Shown: in pieces, positions 33,867 to 41,908 of the stretch | Position numbering within the stretch: position 1 is the stretch's first letter | Layout of the letters: every line of letters begins with the position of its first letter | Source of the DNA: DASQPR01 sp963724705 | GTDB lineage: Bacteria > Actinomycetota > Actinomycetes > Mycobacteriales > Micromonosporaceae | Assembly: GCA_963724705.1 (NCBI GenBank) | Contig: CAVRVS010000002.1 | Coordinates: 682,001 to 746,000, forward strand | Length of the DNA: 64,000 nucleotides | Direction: 5' to 3' | Program-made: the position numbers and the translations under genes | The notes under the pieces: generated by a model | The model's database searches: none | Seen by the model: only the letters and a program-made list of their open reading frames with translations | What the model was told of the DNA's origin: nothing

Positions 33867-34388
33867 ATGGCCAAGGTGACGGCGGGACGCATGACTGCGC
33901 AGGTGGAGGGCGACTTCGTGGTGTTCCTTATCGGCATGCGCGTCAACAAGCCGTGGAAGCTGCACAAGTGGATCCCGGTCGCAACCGCCATGGGACCGAT
34001 GCTTCGGTTGCTGTCCAAAGAACGTGACCGCGGCCTGATGAGCTTCACGTCGTGGGTCGGCCCGAGCGGTCCACTGATCGTCCAATATTGGCGCAGCGTC
34101 GAGCAGTTGGAGGCCTTCGCGCGCGATCAGAGCCTGTCGCACCGCAAGGCGTGGCAGCGATTCAACAAGGCCGTCGGCGACAACGGAGACGTCGGGATCT
34201 GGCACGAGACGTTCGAGGTCCGCGACGGCAACTACGAAGTTTTGTACGGCAATATGCCGCGCGTCGGATTCGCGGCGGCCGGCGACTTCATCCCGGTCAA
34301 AAACTCGATGCGTTCCTCTAGCCAGCGGAGGGCACAGAATGCCGGCACGGTCGAACCGGAGATCGAGCAAAACGCGGTCACGTCGTAG
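33867..34388 (+). CDS. DUF4188 family protein
   Basis: A 173-residue protein beginning M-A-K-V-T-A-G-R-M, with GGGGAGG 5 nt upstream. It matches DUF4188, a dimeric ferredoxin-like barrel family related to small monooxygenases: FVVFLIGMRVNKPWKLHKW, IVQYWRSVEQLEAFARDQ and VGIWHETFEV are typical. The activity is uncertain; some relatives are annotated as phenylacetaldoxime dehydratase-like or monooxygenases. The last 25 residues are variable. Its promoter contains two palindromes, so it is probably induced by an effector of the divergent MerR regulator. Confidence 0.88.
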   Translation: MAKVTAGRMTAQVEGDFVVFLIGMRVNKPWKLHKWIPVATAMGPMLRLLSKERDRGLMSFTSWVGPSGPLIVQYWRSVEQLEAFARDQSLSHRKAWQRFNKAVGDNGDVGIWHETFEVRDGNYEVLYGNMPRVGFAAAGDFIPVKNSMRSSSQRRAQNAGTVEPEIEQNAVTS

Positions 34389-34430
34389 CCGTGTAGGGCG
34401 GCTTAGCCGTGGCGAGATCCGCCGTCGCGC

Positions 34431-34832
34431 CTAGGCGCTGGTCGCGGGTGGGCGGCCGATGGACTTTCCGGCCGGGTCCGCCGTCGATCCCGGGCAGGCC
34501 GGAAGATTCTCCGCTGCCCACGTGGTGAGCTCCTGGAGTGCCGGCAGCAAGGCCTTGCCGGCGGGAGTCAACGCATAGTCCACGGCCACCGGCGGACCGT
34601 CGTCGACCGTACGGCTGACCAGGCCGGCGCGGGACAATTCGCCCAACCGGTCGGACAGCATCGAGTCACTGATGCCGTGGACCGAGCGGCGAAGCTCAGA
34701 AAACGTGGCCGGCCCGTTCAGTAGGGTGCCGAGCAAAACGCCGTTCCAGCGCTTGCCGAGGAACTCGAACGCATGGGCGAGCGCCGCGTCACATGCCTGT
34801 GGCTCGTGGTGCACCTCACTCGCTCGCGTCAC
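34431..34832 (-). CDS. HxlR family transcriptional regulator
   Basis: A 133-residue winged-helix regulator with the HxlR core FEFLGKRWNGVLLGTLLNGPATFSELRR and ISDSMLSDRLGELSRAGLV. The conserved N-terminal cysteine (QACDAAL) seen in redox- or electrophile-sensing members is present at about residue 14. TATGAT lies 6 nt before GTG 34832, suggesting a leaderless mRNA. It is divergent from the nitroreductase gene and probably controls it. A TAACG-N7-CGTTA inverted repeat (34854-34870) between the two genes may be its site. Confidence 0.9.
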   Translation of the reverse strand: MTRASEVHHEPQACDAALAHAFEFLGKRWNGVLLGTLLNGPATFSELRRSVHGISDSMLSDRLGELSRAGLVSRTVDDGPPVAVDYALTPAGKALLPALQELTTWAAENLPACPGSTADPAGKSIGRPPATSA

Positions 34833-34907
34833 TGCTCCATCATACCAACGTGCTAACGTCTGCCTCGTTACTAGTTTTTCCGAAGTAGCCAGGGAGATGA
34901 GAGCTTC

Positions 34908-35549
34908 ATGACGCAGGTCGTCGACGAAGAGCGGGCCATCGACGGGTCGACGGTGACCCTGAGCCGGCTCGATGATGAGGCACGCGCACTACTGTTCACC
35001 GAGGCACGCACGGCCAACAGCTTTGCGCCGACGCCGGTCACCGACGAAGAGCTGACCTCGATCTGGGAGCTCGCGAAGTGGGCGCCGACGGCGGCGAACG
35101 TACAGCCGCTCCGGGTTCTCTACGTTCGCCCGGGTGAGGGTCGTGAGCGCCTGGTCGCCCACATGAGCGAGGGCAATCAGGCGAAGACAGCCAGCGCGCC
35201 GGCGGTGGCCGTACTCGCCATGGATACGTCGTTCCACGAGCACATCCCCACGGTGTTTCCGTTCCGGCCCGAGCTCAAGGACTACTACGCCGCGGACGAC
35301 GAGTTGCGCGCCGGCTCCGCCCGGACCAACGCGACGTTGCAGGCGGCGTACTTCATCCTGGCCGTGCGCGCCAACGGGCTGGCGGCGGGACCGATGGGCG
35401 GATTCGACCCGGCCGGCATCGACGCCGAGTTCTTCCCGGACGGCCGGTTCAAGACGATCCTCGTGGTCAACATCGGACATCCAGGCGAGAACCCGTGGTT
35501 CGACCGGCTGCCGCGCCTGCCGCACGATGAGGTCGTGTCCTGGGCGTGA
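34908..35549 (+). CDS. nitroreductase family protein, RutE/HadB-like
   Basis: A 213-residue flavin oxidoreductase of the nitroreductase fold. It matches the malonic semialdehyde reductase (RutE) branch: LLFTEARTANSFAPTPVTDEEL at the N terminus, AKWAPTAANVQP for FMN phosphate contacts, and GPMGGFDPAGIDAEFF. It would use NAD(P)H and FMN to reduce an aldehyde, quinone or nitro compound. No pyrimidine-degradation genes surround it, so RutE function is not implied. Start M-T-Q-V-V; a GGGAG lies upstream at some distance. The HxlR neighbour suggests induction by electrophiles. Confidence 0.92.
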   Translation: MTQVVDEERAIDGSTVTLSRLDDEARALLFTEARTANSFAPTPVTDEELTSIWELAKWAPTAANVQPLRVLYVRPGEGRERLVAHMSEGNQAKTASAPAVAVLAMDTSFHEHIPTVFPFRPELKDYYAADDELRAGSARTNATLQAAYFILAVRANGLAAGPMGGFDPAGIDAEFFPDGRFKTILVVNIGHPGENPWFDRLPRLPHDEVVSWA

Positions 35550-35670
35550 CGGTGTAGGCCATCGATCCGGCGGGCATTCGTCGGATCCGGGCGTCGGTCA
35601 GCGCATCGTTGACATGTCGGAGGAGTGGACGCTGGCGCGCACAGCGTCCACACCGGTGGTGCGCCAGACG

Positions 35671-35757
35671 TCAGCAGCCGCAGGCGCAGGTGTCGCCGTC
35701 GCAGCACTCGTCGCAGCAGCATTCTGGCTGCCATCCTGCCTTCGCGATATCGGACAT
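35671..35757 (-). CDS. 28-residue cysteine-rich peptide, metallothionein-like
   Basis: A tiny gene, M-S-D-I-A-K-A-G-W-Q-P-E then CCCDECCDGDTCACGC, eight cysteines in 28 residues. AAAGGAGGTGA lies 8 nt before the ATG at 35757, a very strong ribosome site. It is the next gene downstream, on the same strand, of a MerR regulator with its own cysteine motifs. I infer a small metal-binding peptide (zinc, copper or cadmium class) induced with the regulator. It is shorter than known bacterial metallothioneins and lacks histidines, so homology is not claimed. Confidence 0.65.
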   Translation of the reverse strand: MSDIAKAGWQPECCCDECCDGDTCACGC

Positions 35758-35780
35758 GGTCGTCACCTCCTTTCCGGGCC

Positions 35781-35849
35781 GGGTTCTCGGGTCGGGTCGG
35801 TTCTCGGTCCGGTTCTCCGGCCCGCGGACCCGGGTTCTCGGGTTTTCGG
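35781..35849. repeat. degenerate GGTTCTCGG repeats
   Basis: The motif GGTTCTCGG occurs at 35782 and 35799, with close variants at 35811, 35833 and 35841. The spacing is irregular. The cluster lies between the MerR stop (35871) and the cysteine-rich gene (35757), so it is in the transcribed leader of the latter. It could be an RNA structure or a protein-binding region; nothing firmer can be said. Confidence 0.5.
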
Positions 35850-35870
35850 CTTGGGGTCTCGGCTCCGGCC

Positions 35871-36302
35871 TCAGTTGCCGGGCGGACACCACGTGCCAGG
35901 CGCCGGCGGTGGACATTCGGCCGACGGCAGTCGCTCGGCCATCCGGAGCATGTCCGCCCGCAAGGCGGTCAGCCGCACGAGCTCTACGTCGAGTTCGTCC
36001 AGCCGCCGCCGGAGCAGGTGCTCGGCCGGCTCGCATGGACAGGTGCCGGCGTCGCGTACGGCGAGCAGATCCCGTACGTCGCTCAGCGTGAGTCCCAGCC
36101 GCTGTGCCCCTTGAATGAACCGCATCCGGTCGATCGCCTCGACGCCGTACGCCCGGTAGCCCGACGACGTACGCCGCGGCGGCGGCAGGAGCCCGACTCG
36201 CTCGTAGTAGCGAATGGTGTCCGGCGCCACGCCGACCTCGTGCGCGAGTTCGCCGACGCGAAGGGCCGGCCGATTCTGGACTTCCCGAACCGCTAGCGTC
36301 AT
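35871..36302 (-). CDS. MerR family metal-responsive regulator
   Basis: A 143-residue MerR protein of the size of ZntR/CueR-like sensors. The N-terminal winged helix is ALRVGELAHEVGVAPDTIRYYERVGLLPP. A dimer helix leads to a cysteine-containing loop (GTCPCEPAEHLL, about residue 105) where metal sensors bind ions, and the C terminus has two more cysteines (SAECPPPAPGTWCPPGN). The start at 36302 fits a promoter with 19-bp spacer just upstream. The only gene downstream is a cysteine-rich peptide, so sensing of Zn, Cd, Pb or Cu is the likely role. Which metal is unknown. Confidence 0.88.
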   Translation of the reverse strand: MTLAVREVQNRPALRVGELAHEVGVAPDTIRYYERVGLLPPPRRTSSGYRAYGVEAIDRMRFIQGAQRLGLTLSDVRDLLAVRDAGTCPCEPAEHLLRRRLDELDVELVRLTALRADMLRMAERLPSAECPPPAPGTWCPPGN

Positions 36303-36310
36303 GGGGCTGA

Positions 36311-36341
36311 CGCTAAACCTTGGACCCGACTCCAGGGTCAA
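36311..36341 (-). promoter_or_regulatory. MerR-type promoter with 19-bp spacer and dyad
   Basis: On the minus strand TTGACC (36341-36336) and TTAGCG (36316-36311) are 19 bp apart, the stretched spacing used by MerR activators. The spacer holds ACCCTGGA-N6-TCCAAGGT, an inverted repeat with one mismatch. Transcription would begin at or just before the MerR start codon at 36302, so the regulator and the cysteine-rich gene are probably autoactivated together. Confidence 0.75.
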
Positions 36342-36498
36342 GCCCGGCACGTGCGAGCGTGACGAAACATCGACGATCATGTTTCGAGTTGACCAAAAGT
36401 GGCGGGCGTGTGACCGTGCGCTGACGGTCGCTCCGGTTTGTACGGAACTTTGTCTGAACCCCTTTTCTGCCTGGTCGGATACCGTTAGGTTGCACGTC

Positions 36499-37041
36499 AT
36501 GCAGGTGATGAGCGCCACTTTCATGCCTGTGGTGGTCTCTGTCCGCGACCCGGCATACGACGACCGCTACGTGTTCGATGTGCTCCTCGACGATCTCGTC
36601 GTTGGGTATTCGCTGGGCTATCCGTACGGCGACCGGTTGATGACGTGGCCCGACTTCGGGCGACTGCGGATGTCACGCCGCGAGTTGCGCCATCGCGCCG
36701 CCGGTCAACTCGACGCGTCGATCGGCCAGATGTCGATCCATGGGCAACCACCCGCATTGATGCTTTCGTTCGAGGGCATCGAATCCAGCGTGCTGCTCTG
36801 CGACGAGTTCTGGGACGGATTGGAGGGGCGCGTCCCGGGGTCGATCGTCGTTGGCGTCCCGGCGCGCGACGTCGTCGTCATCACCGGATCGCGTTCGGTC
36901 GCGGGCGTAGCGAAGGCACGCCGAACAGTCGACCGGATGTTCTACGCGGGCGCCCGGCATCCGTTGCGGCAGGGCCTGCTCGTGCGCCAACAGGGCCGCT
37001 GGCAGCCGATGCGCTTGCCAGCGCTGACGCGGGAAACCTAA
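36499..37041 (+). CDS. DUF1444-like protein
   Basis: A 180-residue soluble protein. Segments LLDDLVVGYSLGYPYG, ALMLSFEGIESSVLLCDEFWDGL and SIVVGVPARDVVVITGS match the pattern of DUF1444 (YtpQ-like) proteins, whose function is unknown. The start at 36499 (M-Q-V-M-S-A-T-F) is chosen because the upstream extension is not family-like; an ATG three codons later is also possible. It is divergent from the MerR regulator by about 200 bp. The stop lies in the first copy of a 17-bp duplication shared with the next gene. Confidence 0.7.
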   Translation: MQVMSATFMPVVVSVRDPAYDDRYVFDVLLDDLVVGYSLGYPYGDRLMTWPDFGRLRMSRRELRHRAAGQLDASIGQMSIHGQPPALMLSFEGIESSVLLCDEFWDGLEGRVPGSIVVGVPARDVVVITGSRSVAGVAKARRTVDRMFYAGARHPLRQGLLVRQQGRWQPMRLPALTRET

Positions 37042-37066
37042 CGCGCGGAGAAACCTAACGCGGGAA
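37033..37066. repeat. 17-bp tandem duplication spanning two stop codons
   Basis: GAAACCTAACGCG occurs at 37033 and 37050 (17-bp period). The first copy holds the TAA of the plus-strand DUF1444-like gene; the second holds the TAG (complement CTA at 37055-37057) of the convergent hydrolase. The duplication separates two genes only 14 bp apart. Confidence 0.6.
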
Positions 37067-38002
37067 ATAGGCGCCGATCCACGCGCCGAGTTCGGTGAAA
37101 ACCGTGTCGCGTACCGGTTTGCGGGATAGTGCGAGGTCGTGGCGCGCACCGGCGAAGCGCACCAGTGTCACGTGCCGGCCGAGCCCCGGTCCCCATCGCC
37201 ACATGTCGGCCGGATCCAGGACGGCGTCGGCGCTGTGCGCCTCGTCGCTCCAGGCGGTCGACCGATACGTCGCATTCGACGTCCCGATCAACACCGGCAC
37301 CTCGATGTCCAGGCCACGATGGAGTCGCGCCTGCGCCGAGCGGATGGCCGCGAGCCAGCCGGCCCGAACGGCGAAGCCGCCGAGCGGTTTCCAGGCCAGA
37401 TCGTATGTCCACTCACCCTCGTGGTCGGCGTGCAGGCTGCGGCCGTACACCTGGTTGAGGCCGGCCGGAAGAAGTGCGTACGGCCGCGTGCGCGCGAGCG
37501 CCGAGAACGTCGGACCGATCGCGGCGCGGACCGCCGCGGACACGTTGAACTCGAAGAACGGGCTGTTGAGGAAGAGTCCGTCGATGACGCCGTCGGTGCG
37601 ACGGCGATGCGCCCACAGCGATGCCGTGAGCCCCCCGGTGGAGTGGCCGCTCACCAACACCCGGGTGTGCCCGTCGACCTCGCGGATGATCCGCAGTGCC
37701 TCGTCCAACTCGGTGAAGTAGGACGCGACGTCGCGGGTGAAGTTGGCCGTCTGATGCGCGGCCAGACTGCGACCATGCTTACGCAGATCGATTGCGTAGA
37801 AGTCGATGCCCGCGTCGACGAAGAAATCCGCCAGATGTGTCTGGAAGAAATAGTCGGTATAGCCGTGGATATAGAGCACGGCGCGCGTGGTCGGTGCGTC
37901 GCATCGCCGGCGGACGAGGGTCGCCACCACCTTGCCCTCGTCGTCCTCGCCGAGGTCGATCGTCATCCGCTCGTACGGCGCGCCGAGCACGTCTTCATCC
38001 AC
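37055..38002 (-). CDS. alpha/beta hydrolase, serine aminopeptidase S33-like
   Basis: A 315-residue hydrolase related to monoglyceride lipase/hydrolase-4 proteins. YIHGYTDYFF is the oxyanion segment, SGHSTGG contains the nucleophile serine near residue 118, and FAGARHDLALS carries the C-terminal histidine, so the catalytic triad looks complete. DFYAIDLRKHGRS is a family-typical loop. There is no signal peptide. Start ATG 38002, with no clear Shine-Dalgarno. It is likely a cytoplasmic lipase or esterase; the substrate is unknown. Confidence 0.9.
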   Translation of the reverse strand: MDEDVLGAPYERMTIDLGEDDEGKVVATLVRRRCDAPTTRAVLYIHGYTDYFFQTHLADFFVDAGIDFYAIDLRKHGRSLAAHQTANFTRDVASYFTELDEALRIIREVDGHTRVLVSGHSTGGLTASLWAHRRRTDGVIDGLFLNSPFFEFNVSAAVRAAIGPTFSALARTRPYALLPAGLNQVYGRSLHADHEGEWTYDLAWKPLGGFAVRAGWLAAIRSAQARLHRGLDIEVPVLIGTSNATYRSTAWSDEAHSADAVLDPADMWRWGPGLGRHVTLVRFAGARHDLALSRKPVRDTVFTELGAWIGAYFPR

Positions 38003-38051
38003 GGCGGTAGGTTACCCCGCTGGTGGCCCGGGCGGCGTGCATGGAGCGTCG

Positions 38052-38079
38052 CTGTCCACAGGCACCCTCCCTGTCCACA
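38052..38079. promoter_or_regulatory. two DnaA-box-like sequences upstream of ssb
   Basis: CTGTCCACA occurs at 38052-38060 and 38071-38079, each one base off the actinobacterial DnaA box TTGTCCACA. They are direct repeats 19 bp apart, about 110 bp before the ssb start. They might let DnaA influence ssb expression, but chance matches cannot be excluded. Confidence 0.3.
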
Positions 38080-38186
38080 GTTTCGCCGACACTCGCTCGC
38101 CTCACCGCGTCCGTACGACGAGTCTCGACCGGAATACATCGGCGCGTAGCGTTCCGCGCCGTCGATTCTCACGTAAGGGAGATGTC

Positions 38187-38852
38187 ATGTTCGACACCGC
38201 GGTGACCTTGATCGGCAATGTGATGACGGCCCCGGAATGGCGGCGTACGTCGCAGACCGGGACGTACGTCGTCACCTTCCGCTTCGCATCCACCTCGCGC
38301 CGATACGACCGGGCAACCAGCCGATGGGTCGACGGCGACAGTCTGCGGATCAAGGTTGCGTGCTGGCGCAAGCTCGGCGAAAACGTCTTCGAGTCCGTCC
38401 AGCTCGGCGATCCGCTCGTCATCCACGGTCGGATGTACAGCCGGGACTGGACCGACACCGAAGAGCGCCGGCACACGTCCTATGAGCTCGACGCCGTCGC
38501 CGTCGGCCACGACATGTCGCGTGGCGTGGCGAAGTTCGCCCGCCGGCGTGCCGTCGGTGCGACCGACGCGATCAACGATGCGGCGACCGAAGGCTCGATC
38601 GGCGGTGAGGCCGCCGAGGCGGTCGAGTCGCCCGGTCGCCCGGCCGACCTGCCGCCGGACAATGAATTGTTCACCGATTTCGATCACGACCGCTTCGACA
38701 CGTCACCGGTGCCGCCGCCGGCCGATCCGATCTTCGAAACCGGATCGCGGCGATCTCGAAGCGACGACACCGACGACGACACGAACGACGATGACGCAAC
38801 CGACGACGATGTCGACGACGTGCTGGATGAGGAGATGTCCGTCGCGGCGTGA
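38187..38852 (+). CDS. ssb: single-stranded DNA-binding protein
   Basis: A 221-residue SSB. Residues 1-110 form the OB fold (TAVTLIGNVMTAPEWRRT, WRKLGENVFESVQLGDPLVIHGR). The rest is a disordered acidic tail with Asp-rich stretches and an atypical end (EEMSVAA) that lacks the usual DDDIPF-like tip contacted by partner proteins. That, plus isolation from rpsF/rplI, suggests a second, specialised SSB rather than the housekeeping one. The start at 38187 follows AAGGGAG with good spacing; a longer open frame from 37887 has no such site. A possible hairpin terminator follows. Confidence 0.92.
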   Translation: MFDTAVTLIGNVMTAPEWRRTSQTGTYVVTFRFASTSRRYDRATSRWVDGDSLRIKVACWRKLGENVFESVQLGDPLVIHGRMYSRDWTDTEERRHTSYELDAVAVGHDMSRGVAKFARRRAVGATDAINDAATEGSIGGEAAEAVESPGRPADLPPDNELFTDFDHDRFDTSPVPPPADPIFETGSRRSRSDDTDDDTNDDDATDDDVDDVLDEEMSVAA

Positions 38853-38895
38853 CCGACGCGTGGGGACGTGGGTCGGCCACGGTGGCCCGGGCCGG

Positions 38896-38930
38896 GCCGG
38901 ATCGCTGAGGCGAGTCGTCAACGATCCGGC
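38896..38930 (+). terminator. possible terminator after ssb
   Basis: GCCGGATCG (38896-38904) and CGATCCGGC (38922-38930) pair perfectly with a 17-nt loop, 44 nt after the ssb stop. Just downstream, TGCCGC is repeated four times (38941-38964). The rest of the gap to 39146 shows no gene. Confidence 0.45.
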
Positions 38931-39146
38931 TCGAGTCCCGTGCCGCTGCCGCTGCCGCTGCCGCTGGCCCGCTGGTTTCAGCGTTCCGGGTTCGGGTTCG
39001 TGAGCCGCTAGGAAGTCGTTGTCGTCGCATGTGGACGGAGATCCTTGTCACCATCTGCCGGAACATGAGTCTCGATTACGCCTCCCGACCAGAACTGGTC
39101 ATTCTCCAGTCATCCGCCGTTCGTCTGTCGCCGCTTGGCTGCGGTC

Positions 39147-41018
39147 ATGCGCCTCAATCTCCTCGCCCGCAAGCGGGCGGCAGTCATCGGCGGCACCGCG
39201 GTCGCCATCGTCCTGGCCTCCGTCGGCGTGGCCTCGGCCGACCCGTTCGGGTGGTGGCCGACGGCGCCTCACCCGTTCGCGGTGAACGCCGACCAAGGCG
39301 TGGCCCGCCCGGGTGGCGGCGGCATCGTCACGGGCAACGTGCTCACGAATGACTTCGGCGCGACCGCGGTCGTGCGCAACAGCGGCCTGGACAACCCGGC
39401 CGCGGGCACCCTGACGGTGGACGCCGACGGGTCCTACAGCTTCACGCCGGCCGTGAAGGGAAGCCACGGCACCGTGCAGTTCACCTACACCGCGACCGAC
39501 GCCGTCACGCTGTACAAGGACGCGGTGCCCGGTGCGGACAAGATCCCGCCGCTCGGCGCGCTCGAAGGTCCGAACGGCACGACCGTGCTGATCTCCGGGG
39601 GCGGCTACGGCTCGTCGTTCGTGCCAGTGCCGCACAAGTCGGGCTGGTTCTACGGAATCACCGACCGCGGCCCGAATGCCGACGACGACGGCCCGCTAGG
39701 CGAGAAGGTCTTCACCGACCCGACCTTCAACCCGCAGATCGGCCTGTTCCAACTCGTCGGCGGCAAGGCAGTGCTGCAGAAGACGATCGTCCTCAAGGCG
39801 CCGGACGGCACGGCGTACAACGGCCTGCCGAACCCGGTGACCAAGAACGCCGCGAGCGCGGAGAAGACCGAGGACCTCTTCGGCACCCAGATCGACCCGA
39901 CCCAGCTCTACACCGTGCCCGGCACCCAGCCGGCCGTCAAGCTCAACCCCGACAACGGTTACGACTCCGAGGGACTGGTCGCCCTGCCGGACGGCAGCTT
40001 CTGGATCTCCGACGAATACGGCCCCTTCATCACGCACTTTGACAAGAACGGCAAGGAGATCGAGCGGCTCTCGCCATGGGGCGCCGACACCGGTTTCGGC
40101 CTCGGCAACGGCCACAATGTCGACACCAAGCACCCGCTGCCGATCGAGCTGCAGTTGCGCACCAAGAACAAGGGCATGGAGGGCCTCACCGTCACGCCCG
40201 ACGGCAGGACGCTGGTCGGAATCATGCAGTCGGCACTTACCGTGCCCGACTACGGTCCGGGTTCGAACGGCAAGACCGTCAAGCCGGCCAACGTCGCGCC
40301 GGTGCGGATCGTGACGGTCGATCTCAAGACGAAGGCGATCCACGAGTACCTGTACCTACTCACCAACCCGGCCACGACCGTCAGCGCCGTCAGCGAGATC
40401 ACCGCGTTGTCCGACACGAAGTTCCTCGTCGACGAGCGTGACGGTAACCAGGGCGAGCCCGGCCAGGCGGCGTTCAAGGACCTCTACGAGATCGACCTGA
40501 CCGGCGCGACCGACGTCAAGGGCAACGGCGTGAACCCGCTGGGCTACACGGTCACGACTCCTTCGGGCCCGAAGTCGATCGACGCGTACGTCGGGGACGC
40601 GGTGACCTCCAAGGCCGAGTTGCTGTTGGCGCAGGCGGGCATTACGCCGGTGAGCAAGACGCCGTACCTCGAGATCGGCAACGTGCTGAACCAGCTCGAC
40701 CCGTCGGGCGCCTTCTTCAGCCACGACAAGATCGAGGGTGTCGCAACCGCCGATGGCGGCCGGACCCTCTACCTTGCCAATGACAGCGACTTCGGCATGG
40801 ACCACCTGCTCGGGCAGGACGAGGCGGCCTGTGAGGCGTCGGGACTCTCCGACACGACGGCGTGCGCGCCGGTGAAGTCGGCCACGACGGGCAAGTACCT
40901 TGTCCACCAGAAGACGCTGGACGCCAGTGGCGTGGTGGACGACGGTGAGGTCCTCAAGGTGGACGTGTCGAAACTACCGCCGGTGCTGGGCACGGCGACG
41001 GTCACGATCAAATACTGA
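39147..41018 (+). CDS. secreted phytase-like esterase
   Basis: A 623-residue exported protein. A signal peptide (VIGGTAVAIVLASVGVASA) ends near residue 32. A cadherin-like beta domain (about 40-115; GTLTVDADGSYSFTPAVKGSHGTV) precedes an esterase-like phytase domain (about 120-620) with ITDRGPNADDD, SEGLVALPDGSFWISDEYGPFI and KGMEGLTVTPDGRTLVG. The family is named for phytase similarity but many members have unproven activity, so phosphate scavenging is an inference. ATG 39147 is preferred to the TTG four codons earlier. A strong hairpin terminator follows 14 nt after the stop. Confidence 0.9.
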   Translation: MRLNLLARKRAAVIGGTAVAIVLASVGVASADPFGWWPTAPHPFAVNADQGVARPGGGGIVTGNVLTNDFGATAVVRNSGLDNPAAGTLTVDADGSYSFTPAVKGSHGTVQFTYTATDAVTLYKDAVPGADKIPPLGALEGPNGTTVLISGGGYGSSFVPVPHKSGWFYGITDRGPNADDDGPLGEKVFTDPTFNPQIGLFQLVGGKAVLQKTIVLKAPDGTAYNGLPNPVTKNAASAEKTEDLFGTQIDPTQLYTVPGTQPAVKLNPDNGYDSEGLVALPDGSFWISDEYGPFITHFDKNGKEIERLSPWGADTGFGLGNGHNVDTKHPLPIELQLRTKNKGMEGLTVTPDGRTLVGIMQSALTVPDYGPGSNGKTVKPANVAPVRIVTVDLKTKAIHEYLYLLTNPATTVSAVSEITALSDTKFLVDERDGNQGEPGQAAFKDLYEIDLTGATDVKGNGVNPLGYTVTTPSGPKSIDAYVGDAVTSKAELLLAQAGITPVSKTPYLEIGNVLNQLDPSGAFFSHDKIEGVATADGGRTLYLANDSDFGMDHLLGQDEAACEASGLSDTTACAPVKSATTGKYLVHQKTLDASGVVDDGEVLKVDVSKLPPVLGTATVTIKY

Positions 41019-41031
41019 CCGACCGATTGCG

Positions 41032-41069
41032 GAACGGCCCGCTTCCCGGTGACCGGGGGCGGGCCGTTC
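41032..41069 (+). terminator. hairpin terminator of the phytase-like gene
   Basis: GAACGGCCCGC (41032-41042) pairs perfectly with GCGGGCCGTTC (41059-41069); the loop contains CCCGGT and ACCGGG, which extend the stem. It begins 14 nt after the stop codon. Confidence 0.8.
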
Positions 41070-41140
41070 GCTTGCTGGCGTGACTCATCAGCAAGGCGAT
41101 TGACCGACTCCCGCCTGTACATAAGTGTGGCCCGTACATA

Positions 41141-41178
41141 AGCGGTGGCCGGCCCGAGGAATCGAGCCGGCCACCGCT
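41141..41178 (-). terminator. hairpin terminator of the lipoprotein gene
   Basis: AGCGGTGGCCGGC (41141-41153) and GCCGGCCACCGCT (41166-41178) are exact reverse complements with a 12-nt loop. It lies 41 nt after the stop of the minus-strand lipoprotein (41219). GTACATAAG is repeated beside it at 41117 and 41134. Confidence 0.7.
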
Positions 41179-41218
41179 GCTGGCGCGGAGACCCGAGGGT
41201 CGAACGCGGCTTGAGACG

Positions 41219-41797
41219 TCAGCCGGTGACGCAGCCCGGCAGCTTCTTGGCCTCGGCCGCGGTCACGAAAGCGCTGCAATCGACGGCTGTGCCGCCGGCC
41301 ACGGGTTTCCATGTTTTCGTCGACGCCGTGTACTTGAAGAGGATTTCCGCGCGGTCCGCATTCGGCGTCGAGGCCGTTGCGCGGGCCATGGCGTAACCCG
41401 GCACGCAGACCGGCGAACCGATACCGGGCGGTGCGCCGAGTGCCTGATACATCGCTCCGTCGTCGGTGAGCGCGTGGAAGAGTTCCAGGCGGGACACCGT
41501 ACATTTCGTCGTGCCGTTGGTCGACGAACCGGATGACACGGATCCACTCGACGGCTTGCTCGTGGGCTGTGCGGTCCCCGTCTTCGTGCCGGTCGCTTGA
41601 GCGCCGGGAGAGGCGGCGCCGGCCGATGCCGTGCCACCCAGGCTCGCCGCGGTAGACCCGGGGGAGGCCCCCGTCGATGGGGCGGACGAGCCGCGCGCCA
41701 CGAACTTCGCACCGCCGCCACATCCGCCGAGCGCGGCCGCCAGCGTAAGCCCGAGGCCGGCGACGGAGGCGGCGACGATCAGGTGTCTTTGCGGCAT
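41219..41797 (-). CDS. lipoprotein of unknown function
   Basis: A 192-residue exported lipoprotein. The signal peptide ends at a lipobox (AAALGGC, cysteine near residue 26). A Gly/Ser/Thr/Ala-rich linker follows to about residue 95, then a compact C-terminal domain with four cysteines (KCTVSRLELFHALTDDG, SPVCVPGYAMARATAS, AVDCSAFVTAAE, LPGCVTG), probably two disulfides. This pattern is common among actinobacterial cell-surface lipoproteins of unknown role. TATGCT upstream of 41797 hints at a leaderless start; an ATG seven codons earlier is also possible. Confidence 0.82.
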   Translation of the reverse strand: MPQRHLIVAASVAGLGLTLAAALGGCGGGAKFVARGSSAPSTGASPGSTAASLGGTASAGAASPGAQATGTKTGTAQPTSKPSSGSVSSGSSTNGTTKCTVSRLELFHALTDDGAMYQALGAPPGIGSPVCVPGYAMARATASTPNADRAEILFKYTASTKTWKPVAGGTAVDCSAFVTAAEAKKLPGCVTG

Positions 41798-41908
41798 GGG
41801 ATGGGAGCATACGGCCATCTCGACCGGCTCGCGACGGGGCGTACATGAGGCCTGCGGCGGCGTCGCGTCGACGCTGTCCGGACGCCTGGTCAGGCGTACC
41901 GCGTCGAA

